Assembly (NCBI GenBank): GCA_964542915.1
Contig: CAZIVP010000005.1
Coordinates: forward strand, 62,001-126,000
Direction of reading: 5' to 3'
Source: CAZIVP01 sp964542915
GTDB lineage: Bacteria; Calditrichota; Calditrichia; Calditrichales; Calditrichaceae
Length of the DNA stretch: 64,000 nt
This document shows positions 51,538-61,371 of this stretch, one piece after another. The notes under the pieces were generated by a model. That model searched no databases and was not told the origin of the DNA. It was given only the letters and a program-made list of their open reading frames with translations. The stretch's first letter is position 1. Every line of letters starts with the position of its first letter. The position numbers and the translations under genes are program-made.

Positions 51538-53730
51538 TCATCGAATCATTACAAATTTTTTAACTTTACTGTCGCCTTTTTTATAAAGTAATTTTCCGGT
51601 AAAAGGATCGTGATAATCCTGCGTTACTTCAAAATGGGCTATATAAACCCCGCTGACAATGACCTGCCGGGATGAAGTCATTGAATTCCAGGCCTCATCC
51701 CCGCTGCCGTCATCGTGATTTATGGTTTGAATCAAATCCCCGCGCTCCGTATAAATCCGGATGGTACAAAACGCAGGAATATTTAAAAACGTAATTTTGT
51801 CCGGCTCACCCGGATAATTGAGATTCCGGGCTTTTATATTATAGGGATTGGGCACAATTCTAATTTCGTCCAGGCTTTTACCCGCTTTTCTTCGCAGGAA
51901 GGCCGGCTCATTTGTTTGGGTATAGAAACGTCCGCTTTCCAATTGCCCCGTTGGATTTGCAATGCCTTCCGTGTTTTGGCTGCCGTCGCTAAACGCGACC
52001 AGATAATAGTAGTACGAGAACCCGCGTACAGGAGATTTGTCATCATAGGCGTTCACGATTTCGGGATTATCCGTGTCCTCACCGCATTCGAAAATCATTT
52101 CGTAAGTCGTATCGGGTTTTCCAACTGCCCTGTAAACGCGATAGCCGCCAAAATTATCGTCATCTTCGGACGGACTCGGCTGCCATGTGAGATTGATACG
52201 GTCGCCGCCTGAATTGACTTCGAATACGGTCGGCGGCTGCGGCGCCTGCGGGATCATAAAATCCATATCAAAGTTTCGTTTCGCCCTACTGAATGTCAAC
52301 ATGATCGAATCCTTACCGGTATAGACCCAGGCATTTTTGAATTCATCTTTATTGGAGGTTTCGGATCCGTCGGGTAAGATAAAGGGGCCGTCGTCATTGG
52401 CATTATCGTAAGCTTGTTTCCAGCGGCGTCCAATCGTTTCGCACATGGTTCGGCTTAAGCCGTTAACCCCTTCGGCCTCCCAAATAACAATACTGTCCTG
52501 ATAGGGGATATCAAATGGTCCGTAAGAGATCCAAATATTCGTTCCGCCTCCGTCGTTATGCACCGTCCAAGGATCCACACGATCGGTGATGGAGCTGAGA
52601 TGGGCTTCATCAAAGCGATTTGTACCGCCAAGCCCTTTATACGGATTGCCGCTGAGCATTTCATATAGTTCGATCATCGGCTTGTCCAATACCATGTCTC
52701 CCAAACCGGGATAGGTATCGCCGGCATGCCAGCCCAGTACGGCCGGTTGTTGCGGATCATCGTCGCGATCTTCCGTACTTTTATCCACATGCAATACCAC
52801 CGTACCCGCATGCTGCGGCGCTGTCAACCGGCCGCTGCCCTGCATATCGGGGCCGCCGATATTATCGAAACTATTGGTCTCCGATTGACCGGCCCAGGCA
52901 AAACCGCAGCGCAACCAATCCAGATTTTCAATTGGCGTCGATTCCGTAATCGTCTCTCCGGCATGCTGGTCATACGTTTCACCACGACGGGTTACCCAGG
53001 TATGTTTTCCCCAGGACTGACCGTCGCCGATTTTAAACGCGCCTTCGCGACAAACGCTATAACGGGTTCCCCAGCTCACATAAACGCCATTAAGATCGGC
53101 GCTAAGTTCAGGTTCGGCATCATAATCCACATTACCGGTATTAATAAAAGTAAATTTTTTAATAAAGTAATCGCTATGGTATTGCTGGCTGAATGCATAA
53201 ATCTGCCGCTTCATGGTTAAGCCCATACTGGTATTAACCACATTCGTAACAATCCGGTCGGGAATCTGAGCGGGATTAATTTCATCCACATCGCGCCGAT
53301 AGGGGGCGGTAATATTGGTTCCATCCACAATGACTGTCGGAGCTTCAAATTTGGCGGATTGTTTTAATTCGACCGGGTATAAAGACTCATCAACGTATCC
53401 GGATGCAAAATACACTCCGTATTTTTCCCACTGTCGTCCGTCGGCATCGGTGAAATCCTTACTTGCAATCCATGACCGCTTAATGACCGCATTATCCTGG
53501 AATTGGTAACTTGCAGGCCAAATTAATCCGGCGTAATAAGCATTTTGGCCTCCCGTCCATCCGCGCTCCGAACCATAGGCGGTAAAATGATTTTGCAAAT
53601 ACCCAATTCGAATGTGTCGAACCGCCGTACCTTGCACCTGCCCGAAGACAATATTGTGTATGAGTAAAATCAATATCAACAAAGCGGGCAATTTTTTAAT
53701 CCACCGATATTTTTTTATTTCTCGCTTCAT
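51538..53730 (-). CDS. 730-residue secreted protein with FN3 and FlgD/T9SS-like C-terminus (module B)
   Basis: Signal sequence (LPALLILILLIHNIVFGQ), a long N-terminal region with no named domain (GLTMKRQIYAFSQQYHSDYF, GGPDMQGSGRLTAPQHAGTV, HVDKSTEDRDDDPQQP), a fibronectin-III domain (FEVNSGGDRINLTW, GGYRVYRAVGKPDT) and a C-terminal domain opening RIVPNPYNIKARNL and ending KVKKFVMIR. It is a clear paralogue of the 711-residue protein of module C (shared ADKST/HVDKST, VNSGGDRI, IVPNPYNIKA, TIRIYTERGDLI). It lies 23 bases after its receptor gene. Probable cell-surface partner of the receptor; no SusD or enzyme motif is seen. Confidence 0.8.
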   Translation of the reverse strand: MKREIKKYRWIKKLPALLILILLIHNIVFGQVQGTAVRHIRIGYLQNHFTAYGSERGWTGGQNAYYAGLIWPASYQFQDNAVIKRSWIASKDFTDADGRQWEKYGVYFASGYVDESLYPVELKQSAKFEAPTVIVDGTNITAPYRRDVDEINPAQIPDRIVTNVVNTSMGLTMKRQIYAFSQQYHSDYFIKKFTFINTGNVDYDAEPELSADLNGVYVSWGTRYSVCREGAFKIGDGQSWGKHTWVTRRGETYDQHAGETITESTPIENLDWLRCGFAWAGQSETNSFDNIGGPDMQGSGRLTAPQHAGTVVLHVDKSTEDRDDDPQQPAVLGWHAGDTYPGLGDMVLDKPMIELYEMLSGNPYKGLGGTNRFDEAHLSSITDRVDPWTVHNDGGGTNIWISYGPFDIPYQDSIVIWEAEGVNGLSRTMCETIGRRWKQAYDNANDDGPFILPDGSETSNKDEFKNAWVYTGKDSIMLTFSRAKRNFDMDFMIPQAPQPPTVFEVNSGGDRINLTWQPSPSEDDDNFGGYRVYRAVGKPDTTYEMIFECGEDTDNPEIVNAYDDKSPVRGFSYYYYLVAFSDGSQNTEGIANPTGQLESGRFYTQTNEPAFLRRKAGKSLDEIRIVPNPYNIKARNLNYPGEPDKITFLNIPAFCTIRIYTERGDLIQTINHDDGSGDEAWNSMTSSRQVIVSGVYIAHFEVTQDYHDPFTGKLLYKKGDSKVKKFVMIR

Positions 53731-53753
53731 TGTGAATCCTTTTTGAAATAGGC

Positions 53754-56700
53754 TTAAAAATTAATCTGGATACCAAACGTAAAATCACGGGGGTTCAAAA
53801 ACGTTAAGGATTTAATATTTGGCATATCAATATAAGATTTGTTCTCTTTGCGTTTATCGTTTCTTGCTTTGATGTCCGGATCGTTATCGGGATTCGGCTC
53901 AAGGGGATCATAGTCGACGCCCGGCGGACGGTAATCGCCAATGCGATCGTCGCCTTTTTGTACGCCTTTTTCCCATGAAAAATTAAGCGACTCCATGTAT
54001 GCCTGCCAATCGTAATTATCCGAGAAACCGGCCATACTCATATATTTGTGATTGAACACATTGGATATATCGAGATAAAACCGGACGTTGGCCAGACCGG
54101 TGTTTACGACTTTAGAAAGGCGCAAATCCACATTGTGCCAGTCTTTCCACTGCGTATTATCAGAAACGCCCGGAATTTGATTTGGATTGTATGTGTAATA
54201 CCTTCCGGCTCTCCAGTTTGCCAGAATATTCAACCGCCAGGCGCCAAAAAGGTAGAGATCGTTCCATGAGGGTCCGAATTCATCTGGCGTATGAAAACTC
54301 ACATTGGCGCGGGCATACGGCTGCGGATGCGGTTTCGATTGGTAGGGATTTAATCGCAGATATTCTCTCTGGCGATTGGGGTCTTCATGATACTCCCGTA
54401 AACCAAAGTAACCTGACGTTTGAACATCATATGTGTAATTAATAAACCCCGTAACCCACTGTCCTGTCCGCTTATTAATTGTAATCTCCAGACCGCGGAT
54501 ATCTTCATAATTATTATTGGCCGCCTGGTAATAACTCACATCGCCCAGGCCATTGTATAATATCCATCCCGTTTGGTTTGATATGTCTTTGTAATAACCC
54601 GCAATCTTGAAGAGAAACATATCCAGTACGTTTTGCTCAAAACCCAGTTCATAGGCAACGGTTTTTTCAGGCTCTAAACTTGGATCACCCATATACGTTA
54701 CCTGACCGTTCGATTCACGTTGTATACGGAACCGATATGAAGAAAAGGGTTCGGACCGGAAATGCCCGTAATTAAAATAGAGTTTGGAATCCTCCCCAAC
54801 GGGATGTGAAATGCCCAATCGCGGACTTAATGTAAAGTAGCTTTGCGCCTCTTTGGAGTTCGCTTCTTCTTCCAAATCGTCGCCGTAGCCGGCTCCGTAA
54901 AGCTGATCGAACGGACCGAGTTGATATTTTTCGGTATTGGCGTCTGAATAATCGGCCCTTAATCCCACATTTGCGATAAATCCTTCAAACTCCATTTTAT
55001 CCTGTGCATAAATGCTAAAACGATAGGGGTGCACCTCGTAGATCATACTACGGGTCCAGGTGCTCATAGATGGATTGAAAGTCGAAGAATTGATATTGTA
55101 ATTATTAAGGACAAATTCGACGCCGGTTTTAATCTGGTTATTCGAATTTATCTGGCTCGAAAGATCAATGCTTGCGGTATAGGTTGCATTTCTGCTGTCA
55201 TCCCTTCCCAGATTCATCCAGCCGCCAAGGTGGATGCCTGCAGGACCGGTCTCTCCGTATCCCCAATAACCATAAGGCGCCTCATCCACAAAATAACCGG
55301 GAACGACCTCATAACGATCGGTTGTATCCCGGAGAGACGTTTGGAAGGTATTATATTTGGATTTTTTGTACTGTAATTTGATTTCGTAAAGGGTCTTCGA
55401 GGATATCGTATGGGTTAATTTCAGATCGTAAATATTACGATAGATGGAAGTGGGACTGAAATAACCGGGCATATAGGGGATGCTCATACCGGTATTGGAG
55501 CTATTCGTTAAGTCGGCCACTTCCTCTGTGCCCCTCAAAACACGACCTGTCGGCGTTGTTGTCCAATTATAAGGCGATACGGAGGCAACTTCGCCGTACA
55601 AACCGCTGAATATCAATTTTATGGATGATGTCACATTGGAAGTCAATTTTAGTTGCGTATGATTCTCGCTATAGCTATCCCTCGAAAGGGGAAAAATAAA
55701 CATATCCCTTTCATTAAAATGTGAAAGGTAAAATCTCAAATTTCCGAAATCTTTACTAATGAAGGGTACAGGTCCCCCTAACCCCGCATCCATTATATAA
55801 TCGGATTTTTTTATGTCCCCCTGTCTTCGTTTGTACCATTGATAAATGCGTTTGGCGGCTTCCGGCGTTAAATCATTGTCGGGATTTTCATCTTTCATGG
55901 TCGCTTCGGAAACGGCCACCCAACCCTCGAAGAAGGGATACTGACGTTGGGTGTATTCATCCCAATTTCCATTATTGGTGCCGGTCCACATCACTTCGGG
56001 ATCGAAATAGGGTCGATTAAAATAAGAATAGGGATCATATATGGATTTGCCGAAATGTTTCTTTGCCGGGGGGCTAAACCGATATGTTATGGTTCCGCTG
56101 TAGCGTTGTTTACTACCCTCTTTGGTTACCACATTAACAATACCGGAACGGGCCTGCCCGTATTCGGCGTTAAATCCGCCTGTTTGTACCTGGATTTCTT
56201 CCACTGAACTCAGGCTAACAGCTGTATAAGGATAATTATCGCGTTCATCGTTATGAGAAAGTCCGTCAATCATAAAAACGGTTTGATAGGCCTCGCTTCC
56301 GCGTACAACGATACCACGGGTACCTTCTTCGATGCCCGCCTGAAGCGTAAGCGCTTCGTCCACCGTCTGGATTGGCATACTCTCTATGGTTTCGGCTTCA
56401 ATGTTTAACTGACTATTGGAAATGTCCTTTACGACAACGGGACGTTCGGCTTCCACAACCACCGTTTCGGTCGTCAATATGTCCGGTTTTAACTGAACAT
56501 TTATAGTCGTGGTTAAGTCAATTTGTACCTTGACATTTCGTACTTTATAGTCAGCATATCCTATATAAGAAAAGCTTAATGTGTACGTATCGGGAGGGAC
56601 ATTGAGAATGACATAGTAGCCATCCAAATCGGTTGCGGCGCCCATTGTTGTTCCCTCGATCGAAACGTTCACGCCGGGTAGCGGTTCGCCGGTTTCGGCG

Positions 56701-56795
56701 TCTTTCACGATGCCCGCAATTTTACCGGAAGTACCCGGCCAGACAATTGACGCTATACACAGCGTTATCAAAACGGCACGTACGAATTGATACAT
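53754..56795 (-). CDS. TonB-dependent receptor (module B)
   Basis: This 1013-residue receptor has a signal peptide, a CarboxypepD_reg-like domain (GKIAGIVKDAETGEPLPGVN, YYVILNVPPDTYTLSF), a plug (RPVVVKDISNSQLNIEAETI, FMIDGLSHNDERDN, NAEYGQARSGIVNVVTKEG) and a long beta-barrel. The last 100 residues contain DLRLSKVVNTG, YLDISNVFNHKYMS and YIDMPNIKSLTFLNPRDFTF, and match the C-terminus of the partial module C receptor. GAGTAAGAGAA precedes the ATG. It heads an operon with the 730-residue secreted protein and the GHL10 protein, so a glycan or glycopeptide ligand is a reasonable guess. Confidence 0.92.
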   Translation of the reverse strand: MYQFVRAVLITLCIASIVWPGTSGKIAGIVKDAETGEPLPGVNVSIEGTTMGAATDLDGYYVILNVPPDTYTLSFSYIGYADYKVRNVKVQIDLTTTINVQLKPDILTTETVVVEAERPVVVKDISNSQLNIEAETIESMPIQTVDEALTLQAGIEEGTRGIVVRGSEAYQTVFMIDGLSHNDERDNYPYTAVSLSSVEEIQVQTGGFNAEYGQARSGIVNVVTKEGSKQRYSGTITYRFSPPAKKHFGKSIYDPYSYFNRPYFDPEVMWTGTNNGNWDEYTQRQYPFFEGWVAVSEATMKDENPDNDLTPEAAKRIYQWYKRRQGDIKKSDYIMDAGLGGPVPFISKDFGNLRFYLSHFNERDMFIFPLSRDSYSENHTQLKLTSNVTSSIKLIFSGLYGEVASVSPYNWTTTPTGRVLRGTEEVADLTNSSNTGMSIPYMPGYFSPTSIYRNIYDLKLTHTISSKTLYEIKLQYKKSKYNTFQTSLRDTTDRYEVVPGYFVDEAPYGYWGYGETGPAGIHLGGWMNLGRDDSRNATYTASIDLSSQINSNNQIKTGVEFVLNNYNINSSTFNPSMSTWTRSMIYEVHPYRFSIYAQDKMEFEGFIANVGLRADYSDANTEKYQLGPFDQLYGAGYGDDLEEEANSKEAQSYFTLSPRLGISHPVGEDSKLYFNYGHFRSEPFSSYRFRIQRESNGQVTYMGDPSLEPEKTVAYELGFEQNVLDMFLFKIAGYYKDISNQTGWILYNGLGDVSYYQAANNNYEDIRGLEITINKRTGQWVTGFINYTYDVQTSGYFGLREYHEDPNRQREYLRLNPYQSKPHPQPYARANVSFHTPDEFGPSWNDLYLFGAWRLNILANWRAGRYYTYNPNQIPGVSDNTQWKDWHNVDLRLSKVVNTGLANVRFYLDISNVFNHKYMSMAGFSDNYDWQAYMESLNFSWEKGVQKGDDRIGDYRPPGVDYDPLEPNPDNDPDIKARNDKRKENKSYIDMPNIKSLTFLNPRDFTFGIQINF

Positions 56796-56916
56796 TTCTC
56801 TTACTCCAGTAATTGACGTACCTTATACCTATAATATTTATAAAATAACCTATGAACTTATGAAAAACACAGCTTGCAAACAGTACATTCATGTGAAAAT
56901 TCGAGCAATTTAGATG

Positions 56917-56946
56917 AAAAAAAGCCGGCACACTGATATGCCGGCT
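56917..56946 (-). terminator. Rho-independent terminator after module C
   Basis: On the minus strand AGCCGGCA pairs with TGCCGGCT around an 8-base loop, followed by TTTTTT. It is 21 bases past the stop of the last module C gene and marks the end of that operon. Confidence 0.9.
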
Positions 56947-56966
56947 CTTTCCGTTTTGCTATTCGC

Positions 56967-58322
56967 TTATTTAACCAGAATCATGCGTTTGGACAACGTT
57001 TGTCCTTCAATATTGAGACGATAGTAATAGACGCCGGAGGCTAAATTGGAAGCGTCGTAGGTATATTCGTGATTGCCCGCACCCATTTCTTCATTTATCA
57101 GCGTCGTAACTTCGCGGCCGTTAACGTCGAATACTTTCAGCTCGACATTAGCCCGTTTGTACAATTCAAACGGAATCGTCGTTACAGGGTTAAACGGATT
57201 GGGATAATTCTGCTTCAGCTGAAAGGTTTTTGCAATAATCTCTCCGTCTTGCTCGATATGATCCGGAGATTTTGTCCAGACGCTTACGATGTTGTAATCG
57301 AAGTCGCCCAGGTACATGGTTTTGCCATCATTGCTCCAGTCAGCTCCACGGGGGCTGTATACACCGCCGGCAGCGGGATCGCCCAACGGGACACCGACGC
57401 TGTCGACGCGTTCTTTTGTTTCAACATCATAGGAATACCACATGGCGCCTTTCGGACCTGACCAATCGGGACGCAGGTTACCGGCCCACAACATACCATC
57501 AGGGCCCCAGTCCAGACAGCTCGACCACAGTTTTACATCGGTGTAAGTGGAATCTTCTTCTTCCACATAAACCTGATCCCAGTTACCAAACGTATCTACT
57601 GCAGTAAATTTAACAACACCGGGGATGTCGCTGTGCAGATGTTCAATACCAAAGCCATTCCAGGTCGAACCGACAAAAAGGTCTTTACCGTCGGGTGTAA
57701 CCGCCATGGTTCTGGTGATGTGTCCGAGTGTATCAATCGCATTACCGACCAGTTCAAAATCATCATTTAAAATATAAATCGGTCTCGAACCGCTCAGAAC
57801 ATAACCCACATAAATATTACCGTTTTCATCCTGAACCGCTTCGGTCATTGAAGACATATCTTCAGGCGTAAAACGATTGAGGGCTTTACCATTGGTGTAG
57901 TCGATGCGATAAACGGTTGACCATGATGTGTAGAGAATATTACCGTCCTTGTCGACACTGATGCCCTTGCCGCTTCCGTTATGCGGGCTCAGAGCATGTA
58001 GCGTATCCAATGTTCCATCCGGGAATTCCAGTACGCGGATGGGCGAAAAGGAAACATGATTGCCATCGGGGTCCAATACATGAATGGGACGGTAATAGAT
58101 TGTATCATTTTCCGTAATCACAGAGTCCTTTGCCAGATCGCCGTGCGGCGCAATCCAAATATTACCATCCGGAGCAACCGCCACTCCATGAATACCTGTA
58201 CTATTACTCTGTGGCTGCTCATAATCGATTAAGATCTTTTCAAATTGCCAGGTGTCGCTGGCCATTGAAAATCCCGCAAAGATTAAGAGAAAGGGGATCA
58301 AGATCAAAGTAAACTTCTTCAT
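56967..58322 (-). CDS. Secreted NHL/SMP-30-like beta-propeller protein with T9SS sorting domain (module C)
   Basis: This 451-residue protein has a signal peptide (KKFTLILIPFLLIFAGFSMA), repeated propeller strands (IHGVAVAPDGNIWIAPHG, GISVDKDGNILYTSW, MAVTPDGKDLFVGSTW, LDWGPDGMLWAGNLRP, ADWSNDGKTMYLGDFD) and a T9SS domain with NYPNPFNP ending SKRMILVK. Propellers of this kind bind ligands or act as lactonase-like enzymes; no metal-site set is clear. AGGAGGAG precedes the ATG. It is the last gene of module C, 111 bases after the IPT/TIG lipoprotein gene. Confidence 0.82.
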   Translation of the reverse strand: MKKFTLILIPFLLIFAGFSMASDTWQFEKILIDYEQPQSNSTGIHGVAVAPDGNIWIAPHGDLAKDSVITENDTIYYRPIHVLDPDGNHVSFSPIRVLEFPDGTLDTLHALSPHNGSGKGISVDKDGNILYTSWSTVYRIDYTNGKALNRFTPEDMSSMTEAVQDENGNIYVGYVLSGSRPIYILNDDFELVGNAIDTLGHITRTMAVTPDGKDLFVGSTWNGFGIEHLHSDIPGVVKFTAVDTFGNWDQVYVEEEDSTYTDVKLWSSCLDWGPDGMLWAGNLRPDWSGPKGAMWYSYDVETKERVDSVGVPLGDPAAGGVYSPRGADWSNDGKTMYLGDFDYNIVSVWTKSPDHIEQDGEIIAKTFQLKQNYPNPFNPVTTIPFELYKRANVELKVFDVNGREVTTLINEEMGAGNHEYTYDASNLASGVYYYRLNIEGQTLSKRMILVK

Positions 58323-58433
58323 AATACTTCTCCTCCTAAATAAATTGAATGATTAACAAAATACAAGTCTTTACTTCCGTCTTTTCCGTCATCACCTCCT
58401 TCTTTCTTTTTTACTTGTTACTTGTTCATCTCG

Positions 58434-59657
58434 TTATTGTCTGGCAAAATAAGGAGCGCCTTCTTTACGCATGTTTATTTTTAAAATGCGCTTTTTGCCG
58501 TCTTCAGCTCCTCGTCTTGTCACATATAAATAACTATCATTAGCCCAGCATAGACTGTAAGAATCCGGCTCTAAAACACCTTCATAAAGCGGAGCGTCGT
58601 TCCCATCGGCGTCAATCGCTATAATACCCTGCGGCGCATTGGTTCCAATATACATGGTGCCGTCTGCAGCAAATTCGATGTCCATAATTTGATACTGCGG
58701 ATATTTTGCTGCCCAGTCAAAGACCAATTCTTTTTCACCCAGGTCGCCGTCTGCGTTTAGAATTTGATTACGCCAAACGCCTTCCTGAACTTTGTTAAGA
58801 TTGGTCCCTCTGTATTTTCCGGCCACATAAATGTAGCCATTGAACACACGCACAGCCCTAATGGAGACGGTATCATATTCGGCAACCGTTTGCGATGTGC
58901 CATCATCAATGTTGACATTATAAATAGCGCTGCCGCTCCCTCCGCAATAGAGGTTTAAATTGGAATCGAAATCCAGATCAAACACGCCTCCCGGTACCTG
59001 AATAAATAATTGATCATTGCCTCCGCCAGACGGTATACTGAAGATATACTGAAGCAAGTTGACCAAATACAGCTCACCGTCGGGACCGATATGCATCTGC
59101 GAGGCTTTATCAAACGAACTTTTTCCGTAATCCTGTCTTTCCCCTTCGGGCGTTACCTTTACCACTTTTTTCTTTTTCCCTTCTTTATCCTGCTGTAAAG
59201 ATACATATAAGTTTGATTCGCTGTCCATTGCAAGACCGAAAGGATCATCATTGTCCGAAAAATCCGAAAATTCAACAACGGCGGATGTCAATGTAAATGG
59301 GAACCATTCTGCAAAATCAATGGCTCCGTCCACACTCACCTGAATCCGCAAAGAATCGCCGGTTACCTTCGGGGCCTGAACGACAAGTTCCGTAGTCGAG
59401 GCCGAGATAATCTTGGCTGAGGTGCCGTCAAAATAAACATGATTGCGCTCTATATCCGATGAAAAATTGTTGCCGATCAGAGTAATTTCATCGATCCCTG
59501 CGAAGACATCCTCGGTTGGCGTAACTTCATTGATCACCGGGTCCGGCTTTGCTTCCGTTTCAGGCGGCCACAAACTATCGGGGTATTCATTTTCACATGC
59601 GACAAAGATCCCCAATAGAAAAATAAACAGCATAAAGGCTTTTAAATATGTTTGCAT
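58434..59657 (-). CDS. Lipoprotein with IPT/TIG domain and NHL-like propeller (module C)
   Basis: The ATG at 59657 has AAGGAGAATC upstream and gives a lipobox IFVAC (C21). An IPT/TIG domain (about 35-120) shows INEVTPTEDVFAGIDEITLI, IGNNFSSDIERNHVYFDGT and VQAPKVTGDSLRIQV. A propeller-like region follows (FGLAMDSESNLYVSLQ, MHIGPDGELYLVNLL, DIEFAADGTMYIGTN). IPT/TIG plus NHL lipoproteins are common beside SusCD-type systems in Bacteroidota, where they act as surface glycan-binding or signalling proteins. Here there is a TonB receptor upstream but no SusD. The frame start at 59687 is not supported. Confidence 0.8.
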   Translation of the reverse strand: MQTYLKAFMLFIFLLGIFVACENEYPDSLWPPETEAKPDPVINEVTPTEDVFAGIDEITLIGNNFSSDIERNHVYFDGTSAKIISASTTELVVQAPKVTGDSLRIQVSVDGAIDFAEWFPFTLTSAVVEFSDFSDNDDPFGLAMDSESNLYVSLQQDKEGKKKKVVKVTPEGERQDYGKSSFDKASQMHIGPDGELYLVNLLQYIFSIPSGGGNDQLFIQVPGGVFDLDFDSNLNLYCGGSGSAIYNVNIDDGTSQTVAEYDTVSIRAVRVFNGYIYVAGKYRGTNLNKVQEGVWRNQILNADGDLGEKELVFDWAAKYPQYQIMDIEFAADGTMYIGTNAPQGIIAIDADGNDAPLYEGVLEPDSYSLCWANDSYLYVTRRGAEDGKKRILKINMRKEGAPYFARQ

Positions 59658-59699
59658 GAATTGATTCTCCTTCTCTATGCGATACATAATTTACATCTT

Positions 59700-60674
59700 T
59701 TAATAACTAAGATGTAATGAAAACCGATGAATATCATTGAATACGCCAAACGGCATGTAAGAATAATCAAAATGGGCGCCCAGTGTTTTAAAGCCAAGGC
59801 CAACACTGTAATCATATTCATCCTGGTTGGTTACATATCCGAAACGCACCGCTACTTGTTCCAATACGTGGTATTCCGCTCCAACATTGATATATTCGGG
59901 ATAAGAACGCGGGTGCACGGCGTCAAAGACGAGCAACAACGATTGCTCTCTCAAATTGGTTAAAAAATAATCGAATGCATTCGCAGACAAACCGATTTTG
60001 AATGTTAAGGGCAACTGAAAACCTTCTTCCTCAAATTTAATTTCTTCCGAGAAGTTACGTACGGACATGCCGAATCGTAAACTCCTGAAACCGGTATGAT
60101 AAATGGTTCCGAAATCAAATGCAAAGGCATCGGCAACATTACGTTGCGTAATACCATTGGGCAAGGCGCTTCTACCCAGATATTGCGATACGAACTTTAC
60201 CTGACCGCCAATAACAAATTTATCCGTTAATGACCGCCCGTATGCTAATCCGATCGCAATGGCGCTTGGCGAAAAAGTACCTGTTTCGATATAGCCCGGC
60301 GTGTTCTCCCAGACCATCGTCCCCTCGATATCGCCGTAATCAATACTCTGGACGCTTAGCCCAATTACACCGTACTGACCGTTCATTAAACTGTAGGCGG
60401 CGCTTACCGACATATGTTTGATACCCGCCATCCAGCTAAAATAATTTGCGGTTATATCGAGCGTAGAATTGAGACGTGAGATGCCCGCCGGATTATAAAA
60501 CAGGGCATTCGACATACCTTCCATTGTTGTGAAGGCGCCTCCCATCGCCGTTGCACGTGCATCCTGCCCGACGCTTAAAAATTGGAAACCGGTCTGAGCT
60601 AACTTTTTTTGCGCATGCCCTGAAACCGCAAAAATAAGAATGAGCAGAATGACAGCACTTTTGTATAATTTCAT
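59700..60674 (-). CDS. PorV/PorQ-family outer-membrane protein (module C)
   Basis: The family signature is FLSVGQDARATAMGGAFTTM followed by SNALFYNPAGISRL, with a signal peptide (KSAVILLILIFAVSGHAQ) and an alternating beta-strand pattern to a terminal aromatic (HRFSLHLSY). At 324 residues it is slightly shorter than the module A PorV-like protein and only distantly similar. GGAGGGAAC precedes the ATG. It lies 50 bases after the small lipoprotein gene. It likely serves as a module-specific shuttle or anchor for T9SS-type cargo; another outer-membrane role is possible. Confidence 0.87.
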   Translation of the reverse strand: MKLYKSAVILLILIFAVSGHAQKKLAQTGFQFLSVGQDARATAMGGAFTTMEGMSNALFYNPAGISRLNSTLDITANYFSWMAGIKHMSVSAAYSLMNGQYGVIGLSVQSIDYGDIEGTMVWENTPGYIETGTFSPSAIAIGLAYGRSLTDKFVIGGQVKFVSQYLGRSALPNGITQRNVADAFAFDFGTIYHTGFRSLRFGMSVRNFSEEIKFEEEGFQLPLTFKIGLSANAFDYFLTNLREQSLLLVFDAVHPRSYPEYINVGAEYHVLEQVAVRFGYVTNQDEYDYSVGLGFKTLGAHFDYSYMPFGVFNDIHRFSLHLSY

Positions 60675-60724
60675 GATAGTTCCCTCCGTACTCCTAAATA
60701 TTGCATGAAATGGACGCTCTAAAA

Positions 60725-61330
60725 TTAACTATTTGGTAATAACGCCATTTTAAAAACAGCGGACGCGGTTTGGTCATTCTTTCTTATTTGCAGCAGAACG
60801 CGATCGCTTTGTATGGAAAACGCTTGTCTTACCTTTATCCGCGGAACCATTTGATTATCTTTTTCGACCATGCAACCGGAAACGGTTTCGAGAGGCATAA
60901 CCGTATCGGTAGCATTTAGAACAGTGCCATTGCTATCAAAGATCGTTATGTCAACAACTTCATCAGAGAAAATGACAAAGCGATTGAAATCCGTCATTAT
61001 CGCAGCATAACTTGTATCGATCGTGTTATCCGTAATGACCAGATAATCATGCTGTTCATTAACCTCCACGGTCATTTGATCCTGTTGCAACGAATCCAAA
61101 AAGGCCGATGCAATGGTACTTACAGTCGCATTCGTCCAGGTGGTATCATACTGCGTTATGCCTGCCGTGGAGAGGGTATCATTAAGGCTGTCGGCAAGAA
61201 GTGTACACGCTTTCATGTCCGGATTCTCAATGTCGTATTCTTTTGACGTATACTGCTCACATGCATTGAACAGCATAAACGGTATGACCAGGAGAAAGCC
61301 AACAAATTTGATGGAATGATGCATTTTCAT
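60725..61330 (-). CDS. Small lipoprotein of unknown function (module C)
   Basis: This 201-residue protein has a lipobox LFNAC (C24) after a hydrophobic leader. The rest is Thr/Asp-rich and beta-like, with no domain I recognise (TTWTNATVSTIASAFLDSLQ, YLVITDNTIDTSYA). GGAG lies 14 bases before the ATG. It sits 41 bases after the 711-residue secreted protein gene and before the PorV-like gene, so it belongs to the operon. It could be a periplasmic or surface accessory of the receptor. Confidence 0.75.
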   Translation of the reverse strand: MKMHHSIKFVGFLLVIPFMLFNACEQYTSKEYDIENPDMKACTLLADSLNDTLSTAGITQYDTTWTNATVSTIASAFLDSLQQDQMTVEVNEQHDYLVITDNTIDTSYAAIMTDFNRFVIFSDEVVDITIFDSNGTVLNATDTVMPLETVSGCMVEKDNQMVPRIKVRQAFSIQSDRVLLQIRKNDQTASAVFKMALLPNS

Positions 61331-61371
61331 TTGGGGGAAACTCCTACTTTATTTAATCGTTTTATCACTTA

